DNA from: Myceligenerans pegani
Lineage (GTDB): Bacteria; Actinomycetota; Actinomycetes; Actinomycetales; Cellulomonadaceae
Assembly (NCBI RefSeq): GCF_014892515.1
Contig: NZ_JADBGR010000088.1
Coordinates: 83,252 to 147,251 of the forward strand
DNA length: 64,000 bases
Direction of reading: 5' to 3'
The notes beneath the pieces were generated by a model. It worked only from the letters and a program-made list of their open reading frames with translations. It did no database searches and was not told the DNA's origin. Shown here one piece after another: positions 18,780-27,074 of this stretch. Numbering within the stretch: the stretch's first letter is position 1; the number at the start of each line of letters is the position of its first letter. The position numbers and the translations under genes are program-made.

Positions 18780-18840
18780 GTCGCTGCTCTGCAAACCGAA
18801 AGTCGCTGTTCTGCACCACCGAAGTCGCTGATTCCGCAAC
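18780..18840. repeat. 22-bp tandem repeats with GTCGCTG heads
   Basis: GTCGCTG occurs at 18780, 18802 and 18824, exactly 22 bp apart. The first two units also share the following TCTGCA and CCGAA. A related stretch (GTCGCTGTTCTGCACCAC) recurs at 19635 beside the second hairpin. Similar spacing suggests protein-binding sites at the end of a mobile element. Confidence 0.5.
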
Positions 18841-18842
18841 TA

Positions 18843-18879
18843 GAGAGGCCCCGCACATACTCGGTCCGCGGGGCCTCTC
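18843..18879 (-). terminator. Hairpin terminator following pdxS copy 2
   Basis: GAGAGGCCCCGC pairs with GCGGGGCCTCTC (12 bp) around a 13-nt loop. It stands at the same distance behind copy 2 as the 20-bp hairpin does behind the real pdxS, so the terminator was duplicated together with the gene end. Confidence 0.6.
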
Positions 18880-18907
18880 GCTCAGTTCCCGGACGGGCCG
18901 GCCGGGC

Positions 18908-18964
18908 TCACCAGCCGCGCTCGGCCAGGCGCACAGGCTCCGGGTCCTCCTCGACGTTGATGCC
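18908..18964 (-). repeat. Copy 2 of the last 57 bp of pdxS
   Basis: On the minus strand this encodes [18 protein letters not shown] and a TGA stop. It matches the pdxS end at 52 of 57 bases. It lies 18 bp downstream of the mazF stop, so the toxin-antitoxin pair is bracketed by copy 2 and the real pdxS end. Confidence 0.85.
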
Positions 18965-18982
18965 GTGGTCCAAGATCGTGCG

Positions 18983-19324
18983 TCACAGATCGACAACTCG
19001 CCGCAGGCCCGCATCGACGGCATCCATCAGATTCTCTGGCAGAACGCTGCCGGTCTGGTCGATGTCCGCGCGGTCCACCGTCATCGGCTGGGATACATTC
19101 ACCACCGAGTCCTTCGGCAGTCCGGAGGCCGGCGCCGGCAGGAACACGTTACCTGGGTGCCTGGCAAGGGCGGTGTTGGACGTGATCGGCAGAACGACGA
19201 CGGTCGCGATGCGGGACTTGTTGTACTGGTCGGACTGCACGACCACGGCTGGACGCCGCTTGGCAGGTGCACTCCCCTTGGGCTCTCCGAAGTCGACCCA
19301 GCACACCTCCGCGCGCCGGATCAC
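18983..19324 (-). CDS. mazF: MazF/PemK-family endoribonuclease toxin
   Basis: MazF toxins cut mRNA at short specific sequences and arrest growth. The 113-residue protein has the family's opening EVCWVDFGEPKGSAPAKRRP, the VVVQSD and TVVVLPITSN strands, and LPKDSVVNVSQPMTVDR. The GTG start overlaps the antitoxin stop by 4 nt (GTGA), which fixes the start and couples translation. The pair lies between two copies of the pdxS 3' end, suggesting it arrived as cargo of an insertion. Confidence 0.92.
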   Translation of the reverse strand: MIRRAEVCWVDFGEPKGSAPAKRRPAVVVQSDQYNKSRIATVVVLPITSNTALARHPGNVFLPAPASGLPKDSVVNVSQPMTVDRADIDQTGSVLPENLMDAVDAGLRRVVDL

Positions 19325-19569
19325 CACTCGTCCGGCTCCTCCACCAGGCGGGCGTTCGCAGCCCGGCGGAACTCGGCGGCGTCGTCGCCAGGCTGCCCTA
19401 TGGCGTCGATCGCATCGTCGATCTGAGCTGTCAGGTCTGCACCGGTCAGCTCGTCGGCGTAGTGCTCGGCGGCACGTCGATAGAACTCCGACCGGGTCAT
19501 TCCGTGCTTCTGGGCGATGTGGTCGAAGCGCTCGGCCGCGTGGTCCGGGAGGCTGATCGCTGTCTTCAT
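19321..19569 (-). CDS. mazE: MazE-type ribbon-helix-helix antitoxin
   Basis: The 82-residue protein opens with a ribbon-helix-helix DNA-binding domain: the strand MKTAISLPDHAAERFDHIA and the helix MTRSEFYRRAAEHYADEL. The C-terminal half is acidic and probably unstructured, as expected for the part that neutralises the toxin. The ATG at 19569 has no strong ribosome binding site but sits close behind a promoter and an inverted repeat, consistent with autoregulation by the antitoxin. Confidence 0.9.
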   Translation of the reverse strand: MKTAISLPDHAAERFDHIAQKHGMTRSEFYRRAAEHYADELTGADLTAQIDDAIDAIGQPGDDAAEFRRAANARLVEEPDEW

Positions 19570-19577
19570 GAACCAAT

Positions 19578-19595
19578 GGTATAACTTTTTCTACC
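19578..19595 (-). promoter_or_regulatory. Promoter and candidate operator of mazEF
   Basis: On the minus strand GGTAGAAAAAGTTATACC contains a -10-like TATACC and an imperfect inverted repeat (GGTAGAA / TTATACC, 6 of 7 paired). A -35-like TTGGCA lies 16 bp upstream. The region is much richer in A and T than its surroundings. Confidence 0.5.
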
Positions 19596-19671
19596 CAGAT
19601 GCCAAGGCAAGTCGCCCGCCTGCCGACCCTGCACGTCGCTGTTCTGCACCACTGAAGTCCCAGATTCCGCT

Positions 19672-19717
19672 GATCGAGAGGCCCTGCAGACGCTCACGTC
19701 TGCAGGGCCTCTCGATC
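19672..19717 (-). terminator. pdxS terminator with a perfect 20-bp stem
   Basis: Two 20-nt arms (19672-19691 and 19698-19717) are exact reverse complements around GCTCAC. It begins 24 bp after the pdxS stop. The stem includes GAGAGGCC, also present in the hairpin behind copy 2. Confidence 0.7.
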
Positions 19718-19741
19718 GGCTCCCGGGTCGGCCGGCCTGGC

Positions 19742-20665
19742 TTACCAGCCCCGCTCGGCCAGGCGCACCGGTTCCGGGTCGTCCTCGACGTTGATGCCGA
19801 CCATCGCCTCGCCCAGGCCGCGGGAGACCTTGGAGATCACGTCGGCGTCGTCGTAGAACGTCGTGGCCTGCACGATCGCCTTGGCGCGCGTCACCGGGTC
19901 GCCGGACTTGAAGATGCCCGAGCCCACGAACACGCCCTCGGCGCCGAGCTGCATCATCATCGCGGCGTCGGCCGGCGTGGCGATGCCGCCCGCGGTGAAC
20001 AGCACGACGGGCAGCTTGCCCTCCCGCGCCACCTCCGCGACCAGCTCGTACGGTGCCTGGAGCTCCTTGGCGGCGACGTACAGCTCGTCCTCCGGGAGCG
20101 AGGAGAGCTTGCGGATCTGCTGGCGGATCTGCCGCATGTGCGTGGTCGCGTTCGACACGTCGCCCGTGCCCGCCTCGCCCTTGGAGCGGATCATCGCGGC
20201 GCCCTCGGTGATGCGGCGGAGCGCCTCGCCCAGGTTGGTCGCACCGCACACGAAGGGCACGGTGAAGCCCCACTTGTCGATGTGGTTCGTGTAGTCGGCG
20301 GGCGTGAGCACCTCGGACTCGTCGATGTAGTCGACCCCGAGCGACTGCAGCACCTGCGCCTCGACGAAGTGCCCGATGCGCGCCTTCGCCATCACCGGGA
20401 TGGAGACGGCGTCGATGATGCCGTCGATCATGTCCGGGTCGCTCATACGGCTCACGCCGCCCTGCGCCCGGATGTCCGCCGGGACACGCTCCAGGGCCAT
20501 CACGGCCACCGCGCCGGCGTCCTCGGCGATCTTCGCCTGCTCGGGCGTGACGACGTCCATGATCACGCCGCCCTTGAGCATCTCGGCCATGCCGCGCTTC
20601 ACGCGCGCGGTGCCGACAGTGCCCGCACTCCCCGTGCCAGCGCCCGTCGTCGTCTCGTCAGCCAC
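19742..20665 (-). CDS. pdxS: Pyridoxal 5'-phosphate synthase subunit PdxS
   Basis: PdxS condenses ribose 5-phosphate, glyceraldehyde 3-phosphate and ammonia into pyridoxal 5'-phosphate. The 307-residue TIM-barrel protein shows the typical [17 protein letters not shown], the lysine-bearing [29 protein letters not shown] and [14 protein letters not shown] blocks. The C-terminus ends in [11 protein letters not shown]. The GTG at 20665 was chosen because GCGAGG precedes it at 5 nt; a GTG one codon upstream is also possible. It is normally followed directly by pdxT; here about 10 kb of accessory DNA intervenes. Confidence 0.97.
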   Translation of the reverse strand: MADETTTGAGTGSAGTVGTARVKRGMAEMLKGGVIMDVVTPEQAKIAEDAGAVAVMALERVPADIRAQGGVSRMSDPDMIDGIIDAVSIPVMAKARIGHFVEAQVLQSLGVDYIDESEVLTPADYTNHIDKWGFTVPFVCGATNLGEALRRITEGAAMIRSKGEAGTGDVSNATTHMRQIRQQIRKLSSLPEDELYVAAKELQAPYELVAEVAREGKLPVVLFTAGGIATPADAAMMMQLGAEGVFVGSGIFKSGDPVTRAKAIVQATTFYDDADVISKVSRGLGEAMVGINVEDDPEPVRLAERGW

Positions 20666-20724
20666 CACTACCTCGCTCGTTCCGGTCCGTACCGGACGCC
20701 GGTCCGGCGCCCTCACCAACGATC

Positions 20725-21327
20725 CTACGCGCCGGGTCCGACACCCCGGTCCAACCCTTCCGGCATCCGGTCGTCCAGTTCCACGGTGTGCGGCATCGGC
20801 GCACGTCCGGGAAGGTGGGCGGCGCGCACGTACCAGCGCCGCCGCACCCGCCGGGCCTGGGTCACGGCCTCGTTGTGGAACCTGCGCGCGAGCGTCGCCC
20901 GGTACCAGGCCGCGGCCAGGGCGGCCGCCTGCTCGCCGGCCGGCCCGGCACGCAGCCCGGCGATCTCCTCCGCGTCGCCGAGTGCCTCGCGCAGGGCCGC
21001 GCTCAGGTTGCTCTCGGCGTCCTCGCGCGCCGTCGGCAGGCCGTCGATCGCGAGCACGTGCTCGCCGGTCTCGGGATCGGCGGCGTCCAGCACCACGTAG
21101 GCCGCGTCGACCACGACCAGGGCGGAGGCCGGGTCCATCCCGCCCGACGACGCCAGGTCCACCGCCGCCCACGCCCGGCGCACCAGCTGCGCGTCGAGCG
21201 CGCCGCGGGATCCGGCGACCTTGCGGTGCAGCCCGTCCAGGCGCGACGCCACCCGCCACGCCGCCCACAGCACCACGAGGGCGACGACCAGGGACCAGAA
21301 CGCGATCTCCGACCAGCTCATCGCCAT
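20725..21327 (-). CDS. Small membrane-anchored protein, LemA-like
   Basis: The 200-residue protein has one N-terminal membrane segment (about residues 7-27, [17 protein letters not shown]) followed by a helical domain with [20 protein letters not shown], which resembles LemA-type proteins and is seen at this position in related actinobacteria. The C-terminal part is basic, then short and acidic. It overlaps the end of pimA by 10 nt and precedes pdxS by 59 bp, so it belongs to the same transcriptional block. Its role is unknown. Confidence 0.75.
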   Translation of the reverse strand: MAMSWSEIAFWSLVVALVVLWAAWRVASRLDGLHRKVAGSRGALDAQLVRRAWAAVDLASSGGMDPASALVVVDAAYVVLDAADPETGEHVLAIDGLPTAREDAESNLSAALREALGDAEEIAGLRAGPAGEQAAALAAAWYRATLARRFHNEAVTQARRVRRRWYVRAAHLPGRAPMPHTVELDDRMPEGLDRGVGPGA

Positions 21328-22604
21328 CCCCTGCGAGCCCGGCCGAGCACCTCGCGCACGCCGTCGGCCAGGCCGGGAAGGCGGCCGCGGGGACCGAGGA
21401 CGTCACCGGCGGACAGGACGGTCTCGTAGACGGCCAGCACCTGTCCGGTGACCACCGACCAGTCGTAGGCGCGTACCGCCTCCCGCGCGCGGTTCCGGTA
21501 GCGCTCGCGCCGTTCCGGATCCCCCGCCAGCGCGACGACCTCGGCCGCGAGCGCCTCCGGGTCGCCGGTGGCGAAGAGCGCGCCCGCCGCGCCGTCGTCC
21601 AGGACGCGCCGGAACGCCCCGAGCTCGCTGGCGACGACGACGGCCCCGGCACTCATCGCCTCGACCAGCACGATGCCGAACGACTCGCCACCGGTCTGCG
21701 GCGCGACATAGAGGTCGGCGGAGACGAGGAGGGACGCCTTCTCCTCGTCGGTCACCCGCCCGAGGAGTTCGACGGCGTGAGCGTGTTCACCGAGGGCGGC
21801 GCGGACGCGCGCGGGGACGTCGGTGCCGGATCCGGCCACGAGGAACCGGGCGCCCGGCAGCCGGTCGAGGATCGTGGCGGCGGCCGCGAGGAGGACGTCA
21901 AGGCCCTTGCGTGGTTCGTCGAGCCTGCCGAGGAAGGCTATCGTCGGCGCGCCGGACGCTCCCTGCCACTCGGGGCGCGGCCGTGCGTGGGCGAAGTCCT
22001 GCGTGAACACGCCGTTGGGGATGACGACGGCGTCGCCCCCGAGGTGGTCGACGACGGTGCGGCGGGCGTCCTCGGAGACGGCGATGCGCCCTGCGATCTT
22101 CTCGACGAACGGGCCCGTGAGCGGGAAGGCGGCCCGCAGCGCGCGCGAGCGCGGCATCGAGCTGTGGCAGGTGGCCACGAGCGGCACCTCGGCGTACCGG
22201 AGCGCGAGCAGGGAGACCGACGGCGTCATCGGTTCGTGCAGGTGGACCACGTCGAACTCCCCCTCCGCGAGCCAGCGCCGGACCCGGCGGGCGGTGACGG
22301 GCCCGAACGTGAGGCGAGCGACGGAGCCGTTGTAGCGGATGGGGACGGCCCGGCCGGCGGGTACGACGAACTCCGGTACCGGCGTGTCCTCGGACGCCGG
22401 CGCGAGGACCGACACGTCGTGCCCCGCCGCGCGCAGCGCCCGGGCGAGGTCGCGCACGTGGAACTGCACGCCGCCGGGAGCGTCGAACGAGTAGGGGCAC
22501 ACGATGCCGATGCGCAGCGGGCGCGCCGGGCCGGAGCGGCCGCCGCGCCGGTGTGCGACGCGTGGACGACGATGCGGGTCGGGACGGCGGCGCCGGTCAG
22601 GCAC
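21318..22604 (-). CDS. pimA: Phosphatidyl-myo-inositol mannosyltransferase, PimA-like
   Basis: This GT4-family glycosyltransferase probably transfers the first mannose from GDP-mannose to phosphatidylinositol at the inner membrane face. Conserved parts are [35 protein letters not shown] and the GT4 signature [16 protein letters not shown]. The 428-residue length includes an N-terminal extension of about 30 residues that exists because the GTG start overlaps the acyltransferase stop by 8 nt (GTGCCTGA); a later start cannot be excluded. The gene order with pgsA, acyltransferase and HIT is the same as in mycobacteria, where pimA is established. Confidence 0.9.
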   Translation of the reverse strand: MPDRRRRPDPHRRPRVAHRRGGRSGPARPLRIGIVCPYSFDAPGGVQFHVRDLARALRAAGHDVSVLAPASEDTPVPEFVVPAGRAVPIRYNGSVARLTFGPVTARRVRRWLAEGEFDVVHLHEPMTPSVSLLALRYAEVPLVATCHSSMPRSRALRAAFPLTGPFVEKIAGRIAVSEDARRTVVDHLGGDAVVIPNGVFTQDFAHARPRPEWQGASGAPTIAFLGRLDEPRKGLDVLLAAAATILDRLPGARFLVAGSGTDVPARVRAALGEHAHAVELLGRVTDEEKASLLVSADLYVAPQTGGESFGIVLVEAMSAGAVVVASELGAFRRVLDDGAAGALFATGDPEALAAEVVALAGDPERRERYRNRAREAVRAYDWSVVTGQVLAVYETVLSAGDVLGPRGRLPGLADGVREVLGRARRGWR

Positions 22605-23595
22605 GCGAGCTCCGCCGGCCGAGGTCGTCGGTGAAGACGCGTTGCAGCATGTGCCAGTCGGCGGTGTGCTCGGCGACGGAGCGTCCGAGGGCGTCGACCC
22701 AGCCCTGGGTGAGGCGCCGCACGCGTTCGGCACGCGGCAGGGTGTGCTCGGGGACGATGACGGGCTCGTGGAACGTGATGACGATGCCCCACGGGCTGCC
22801 GGCGGCCCGACGGCGGGCGCCACGGAGGCGTTCGTAGTGGATGCCGGCGGGGACGAGCGGCACGTCGGCGTCGAGCGCGAGGGCGGCGGGGCCGGCGGCG
22901 ACCCGGGCCCGGTGCCCGAGCAGGTCGACCTCGACGCCGCGGGCGGTGAGGTCGCGGTCGGCCAGGAGCGGCACGATGCGGTTGCCGTCCTTGGCTCCGG
23001 CGACCAGGGCCGCGAAGACGCCGTCGTCCCCCAGGCCGAGCGCGGTGATGCCGATCGACCGGCGGAACTCCACGAACCGGTTGAAGAGCTCGGTGGGCCG
23101 CAGGCGCTCCGCGACGGTCAGGACGGGCGCGATGTGCAGGGCGCCCCACGCCCCCGCGAGGTCCCAGTTGCCCGTGTGACCGAGCACCAGTGCGGCGGCA
23201 CCGCGCCGGTCGGGCGGGGTCCCGGGGCCGTCGAGGTCGAGGTACGGGCGCAGGTTCTCCTCGTACCCCTCGGTGCGGACGCGGGCGTCCACCTGGTGGG
23301 GGCGCAGCGCGTGCAGCGTGAACGCCTCACGGAAGTACCGCATGTAGGAACGCATCCCGGCGCGGGACAGGCGGCGTATCCCGGCCTCGTCCAGGTCCGG
23401 CCGCACGCGCGCGTAGTTGGCCTCGAGGCGCCGCACGCCCGTGGTCCGGCGCAGCCAGGTGAGGTCGGCGATCACCGAGAAGAGGGCCCGCAGCAGCGGC
23501 TCGGGGACCATCGGGGCGAGCTTCCAGGCGAGCACGTAGGCACGCGTGGCGAGGTGCGACTCGGGCGCGGCGGGCTGCGCGGCGGCGTTCTTCAC
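22597..23595 (-). CDS. Phosphatidylinositol mannoside acyltransferase (PatA-type)
   Basis: The 332-residue protein belongs to the lysophospholipid acyltransferase/HtrB family. The catalytic H-x4-D motif is in VLGHTGNWDLAGAWG, and the LVPAGIHYER block is also conserved. In mycobacteria the protein encoded at this position acylates phosphatidylinositol mannosides. The GTG start overlaps the pgsA stop by 4 nt (GTGA), and the stop overlaps pimA. These overlaps make a tightly coupled unit with pgsA and pimA. Confidence 0.9.
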   Translation of the reverse strand: MKNAAAQPAAPESHLATRAYVLAWKLAPMVPEPLLRALFSVIADLTWLRRTTGVRRLEANYARVRPDLDEAGIRRLSRAGMRSYMRYFREAFTLHALRPHQVDARVRTEGYEENLRPYLDLDGPGTPPDRRGAAALVLGHTGNWDLAGAWGALHIAPVLTVAERLRPTELFNRFVEFRRSIGITALGLGDDGVFAALVAGAKDGNRIVPLLADRDLTARGVEVDLLGHRARVAAGPAALALDADVPLVPAGIHYERLRGARRRAAGSPWGIVITFHEPVIVPEHTLPRAERVRRLTQGWVDALGRSVAEHTADWHMLQRVFTDDLGRRSSRA

Positions 23596-24212
23596 TGAGG
23601 GACCTTCGCGAGCTGTCGGTGGACGGTGGTCACACGCTGCCCGACCGTGACGGCGCTCGCCACCGCGAGCACCGTGAGTGCGGTGGTGGCGGCCACCATC
23701 GGAAGGCCGATGTCGGTGAACGCGACGGGTGCGAGGCCGATCACGAGGCGGTCGGTGCGCTCCGCGATGCCGTTCTTCGCCGTGGCGCCCACGGCCTCGG
23801 CGCGGGCCCGGGCATAGGGGACGATGCCGCCGAGCGCCAGGCACGCGAGCGCCGCGACCGCGCCCCAGGTCGCGTGGGGAACGTCCGGGTGGAGCACGAA
23901 GTAGAGGGTGATGCCCGCGAACACGGCGCCGTCGGACACCCTGTCCAGCGTGGAGTCCAGGAACGCTCCCCACCGGCTGGTGTGGCCCGAGAGCCGTGCG
24001 AGCACGCCGTCCAGCGAGTCCAGGAGCGCGAAGAAGCCGATCAGGAGCCCGCCGAGCAGCAGGTGTCCCAGTGGCAGGAGCGTGAGTGCGAGCGCCGTGA
24101 CGGCGATGGCGCCCGCGACGGTCACCGCGTCGGGCGTGACGCCGAGGCGCAGCAGCCAGCGGGCCACCGGGGTCAGCACGGTGGTCATCAGGCTGCGAAG
24201 CCGACCGAACAT
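23592..24212 (-). CDS. pgsA: CDP-alcohol phosphatidyltransferase, phosphatidylinositol phosphate synthase type
   Basis: The 206-residue integral membrane enzyme carries the full CDP-alcohol phosphotransferase signature DG-x2-AR-x8-G-x3-D-x3-D, read here as DSLDGVLARLSGHTSRWG then AFLDSTLDRVSD. Several membrane helices follow. By context with pimA and the acyltransferase it most likely makes phosphatidylinositol phosphate from CDP-diacylglycerol and inositol phosphate. The ATG at 24212 is preceded by GGAGGCGGAG, a strong ribosome binding site, and stands 35 bp after the HIT gene. Confidence 0.92.
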   Translation of the reverse strand: MFGRLRSLMTTVLTPVARWLLRLGVTPDAVTVAGAIAVTALALTLLPLGHLLLGGLLIGFFALLDSLDGVLARLSGHTSRWGAFLDSTLDRVSDGAVFAGITLYFVLHPDVPHATWGAVAALACLALGGIVPYARARAEAVGATAKNGIAERTDRLVIGLAPVAFTDIGLPMVAATTALTVLAVASAVTVGQRVTTVHRQLAKVPQ

Positions 24213-24247
24213 CTCCGCCTCCGATCGCTGCGATGCCCCTTTGCCGG

Positions 24248-24901
24248 TCAAGTATGCCGGTGGGCGGTCCTCGGATCCGGTCCGGGCCATGCCTCGGCGA
24301 GTCGGCGCCGGGTGTCGGCGAGCAGTTCGGGCAGCGACTTGGTCTGCGCGACCACGGGCAGGAAGTTGGAGTCGCCGGGCCAGCGTGGCACCACGTGCTG
24401 GTGCAGGTGGGCCGCGATGCCCGCGCCGGCCACCTCGCCCTGGTTGATGCCGAGGTTGAACCCGGCGGGGGCGTACGCGGCGCGCGTGGTACGCATCGCC
24501 GTCTGTGTCATGGCGGCCAGCTCCGCGGTCTCGGCGTCGTCGAGGTCGGTGTAGTCCGAGACGTGCCGGTAGGGCAGCACCATCATGTGCCCCGAGTTGT
24601 ACGGATACAGGTTGAGCACCACGTAGCAGCGTTCGCCGCGGGCGACGACGAGGCCCTGCTCGTCGTCGCCCTGCGGGATGCGGCAGAACGGGCACCGGAG
24701 TTCCGAACCGTCGGCGGGCTTGCCCTGCCCGCCGACGTACACCATGCGGTGCGGGTTCCAGAGGCGCTGGTAGTGGTCCTGGGCCGGGCCGAAGGCGCTC
24801 GCGTCGTCGGCGCTCTCCGGCTGGTCCTGATCCGCCGACGACGGGCCGGGGGCCGATCCGGTCGGTGCCCCCGGACCCGGCGTCGTACCGTTCACGTCCA
24901 T
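24248..24901 (-). CDS. HIT-family nucleotide phosphorylase/hydrolase
   Basis: The 217-residue protein has the histidine-triad motif HLHQHVVPRW with the catalytic central His, plus a CPFC pair (RCPFCRIPQG) that may bind zinc. Mycobacterial proteins at this locus act as AP4A phosphorylases, so that activity is plausible. The N-terminal 40 residues are low-complexity (Gly, Pro, Ser, Asp). It lies 13 bp after thrS and 35 bp before pgsA. Confidence 0.9.
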   Translation of the reverse strand: MDVNGTTPGPGAPTGSAPGPSSADQDQPESADDASAFGPAQDHYQRLWNPHRMVYVGGQGKPADGSELRCPFCRIPQGDDEQGLVVARGERCYVVLNLYPYNSGHMMVLPYRHVSDYTDLDDAETAELAAMTQTAMRTTRAAYAPAGFNLGINQGEVAGAGIAAHLHQHVVPRWPGDSNFLPVVAQTKSLPELLADTRRRLAEAWPGPDPRTAHRHT

Positions 24902-24914
24902 GCCTCGGGCCGGG

Positions 24915-26945
24915 TCAGACCTGGGCCCGGTCCCGGACCGCCGCGACGATCTTCTCGACCGCCTCGGCGACGAGCACCCCGTTCTCCTGGGTGCCGTCCC
25001 GGAACCGGAAGGAGACCGCCCCGGCCTCGGCGTCCTCGCCGCCCGCGATGAGCGTGAACGGCACCTTCTGCTTGGAGGCGTTGCGGATCTTCTTGGCGAA
25101 GCGGTCGTCGGACAGATCGATCTCGGCGCGGATGCCCTGGGCCTTGAGCTGCGCGACGACGTCCTTCAGGTAGTCGTCGAACGCCTCGGCCACCGGGACC
25201 GCGAGAACCTGCACGGGCGCGAGCCAGACGGGGAACTGGCCGGCGTAGTGCTCGATGAGCACGCCCATGAACCGCTCGATGGAGCCGAACTTCGCCGAGT
25301 GGATCATGACCGGGCGCTGCTTGGTGCCGTCCGGCGCGGTGTACTCCAGGCCGAAGCCCTCGGGCTGGTTGAAGTCGTACTGCACGGTGCCGAGCTGCCA
25401 GGTGCGTCCGATCGCGTCCTTCGCCTGGACGGAGATCTTCGGGCCGTAGAACGCGGCGCCGCCGGGGTCCGGAACCAGTTCGAGGCCGGTCTCCGTGGCG
25501 ACGTCCTGGAGCACCTTGGTCGCCGCGGCCCAGTCCTCGTCCGAGCCGACGAACTTGCCCGGCTTGGCGTGGTCGCGCGTGGAGATCTCCAGGTAGAAGT
25601 CGTTCAGGCCGAAGTCCTTGAGCAGGCTGAGCATGAAGTTCAGCAGGTGCTTCACCTCGGCGGGCGCCTGGTCGGGCGTCACGTACGAGTGCGAGTCGTC
25701 CTGGGTCAGGCCGCGCACCCGGGTGAGGCCCTGCACGACGCCGGACTTCTCGTACCGGTAGACCGACCCGAACTCGAACAGGCGCAGCGGCAGTTCACGG
25801 TAGGAGCGGCCGCGGGACCGGAAGATCAGGTTGTGCATCGGGCAGTTCATCGCCTTGAGGCGGTACTCCGACCCCTCGAGGTCCATGGGCGGGAACATCG
25901 TGTCGGCGTAGTAGGGCAGATGGCCCGAGGTGTGGAACAGGCCCTCCTTGCTGATGTGCGGGGTGCCGACGTAGTCGAAGCCCTCCTCGATGTGCCGCTG
26001 GCGGACGTAGTCCTCCATGACCCGCTTGATGACACCACCCTTGGGGTGGAACACGGGCAGGCCGGAACCGATCTCGTCCGGGAAGCTGAACAGGTCCATC
26101 TCGGTGCCCAGCCGGCGGTGGTCCCGGCGCTCGGCCTCCGCGAGGCGCTCCTGGTACGCCTTGAGCTCGTCCTTGCTGGGCCAGGCGGTGCCGTAGACGC
26201 GCTGCAGCATCGGGTTCTTCTCGCTGCCGCGCCAGTAGGCGGCGGCGGAGCGCATCAGCTTCACGCCCTGGCCGAGGATCTTCGTGTTCGGCAGGTGCGG
26301 GCCGCGGCACAGGTCCTTCCACACCACGGTCTCGCTCTCGCGCCCGGCTCCGCGCACGTTCTCGTAGATGGTCAGCTCACCGGCGCCCACCTCGACGCTC
26401 GCGCCGTCGGCCGCCTCCTCGGCGTCGTCGCCCGACCCCTTGATCCCGATGAGCTCGAGCTTGTACGGCTCACCGGCGAGCTCCGCGCGGGCCTCCTCCT
26501 CGGTCACGACGCGCCGGCGGAAGGTCTGCCCCTCCTTGATGATGCGGGCCATCGCCTTGTCCAGGGCCTTGAGATCGTCCGGCGTGAACGGCTCGGCGAC
26601 GTCGAAGTCGTAGTAGAAGCCGTCCTTGACGGGCGGCCCGATGCCGAGCTTCGCCTCGGGGTTGATCTGCTGCACGGCCTGGGCGAGCACGTGCGCCGCG
26701 GAGTGCCGCAGGACGTCGAGCCCGTCCGGCTCGTCGATCGTCACGGGCTCCACGACCGCGCCGCCGGGAATCTCGCGATCCAGGTCCCACAACGTGCCGT
26801 CGACCCGTACGACGACGACGTCCTTGCGGTCGCCGTACAGATCGGCACCGGTGGTGGGCACCGTGGTCGTCGTCGTCGCCTCCGTCTCGGTGACGTCACC
26901 GGGGGTGAGGTCCTGGCGGGTGGGCGGCGATGCGACGTCGGACAC
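24915..26945 (-). CDS. thrS: Threonyl-tRNA synthetase
   Basis: ThrS charges tRNA-Thr. The 676-residue protein shows all expected parts: an N-terminal TGS-like region, the editing domain with [11 protein letters not shown] and CRGPHLPNT, the class II core with zinc-binding Cys in [23 protein letters not shown] and [14 protein letters not shown], and the C-terminal anticodon-binding domain. The GTG at 26945 follows AAGGAG at 8 nt. The first 35 residues are a Thr-rich extension. Confidence 0.98.
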   Translation of the reverse strand: MSDVASPPTRQDLTPGDVTETEATTTTTVPTTGADLYGDRKDVVVVRVDGTLWDLDREIPGGAVVEPVTIDEPDGLDVLRHSAAHVLAQAVQQINPEAKLGIGPPVKDGFYYDFDVAEPFTPDDLKALDKAMARIIKEGQTFRRRVVTEEEARAELAGEPYKLELIGIKGSGDDAEEAADGASVEVGAGELTIYENVRGAGRESETVVWKDLCRGPHLPNTKILGQGVKLMRSAAAYWRGSEKNPMLQRVYGTAWPSKDELKAYQERLAEAERRDHRRLGTEMDLFSFPDEIGSGLPVFHPKGGVIKRVMEDYVRQRHIEEGFDYVGTPHISKEGLFHTSGHLPYYADTMFPPMDLEGSEYRLKAMNCPMHNLIFRSRGRSYRELPLRLFEFGSVYRYEKSGVVQGLTRVRGLTQDDSHSYVTPDQAPAEVKHLLNFMLSLLKDFGLNDFYLEISTRDHAKPGKFVGSDEDWAAATKVLQDVATETGLELVPDPGGAAFYGPKISVQAKDAIGRTWQLGTVQYDFNQPEGFGLEYTAPDGTKQRPVMIHSAKFGSIERFMGVLIEHYAGQFPVWLAPVQVLAVPVAEAFDDYLKDVVAQLKAQGIRAEIDLSDDRFAKKIRNASKQKVPFTLIAGGEDAEAGAVSFRFRDGTQENGVLVAEAVEKIVAAVRDRAQV

Positions 26946-26985
26946 GGACGGTCTCCTTCAGCAAGCTGACGACCCTCGCGCGCGC

Positions 26986-27018
26986 GAGGGGCGTCGTCCC
27001 AGATGGACGACGCCCCTC
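26986..27018 (-). terminator. Strong hairpin between the small-protein gene and thrS
   Basis: GAGGGGCGTCGTCC and its exact complement form a 14-bp stem with a 5-nt loop. No T-run follows. It may end the transcript of the upstream small-protein gene or fold in the thrS leader. A -10-like TACGAT lies just upstream (27020-27025, minus strand), which favours the leader reading. No T-box features are visible. Confidence 0.55.
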
Positions 27019-27074
27019 GATCGTACCGATCCGAGTGCCCAGGGCGAACTCGATACCGGCCTCGGCTCCGTGCC

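Noticed and set aside
18780..18840. Possible CRISPR repeats
   Set aside because: The units are contiguous 22-bp repeats with no spacers and no cas genes; they are treated as short tandem repeats.
9692..19741. A complete integrative element or prophage
   Set aside because: No integrase, transposase, phage structural or conjugation gene is visible, and the flanks show only gene-end repeats. I report an accessory block with insertion signs instead.
19742..21652. pdxS fused to an upstream protein as one 636-codon gene
   Set aside because: The upstream part is antisense or out-of-frame to the LemA-like and pimA genes; PdxS starts at 20665 with a ribosome binding site.
26946..27074. T-box leader upstream of thrS
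   Set aside because: No specifier loop or T-box consensus is present; only one hairpin is seen. A small upstream frame with a few Thr codons is too weak for an attenuation peptide.
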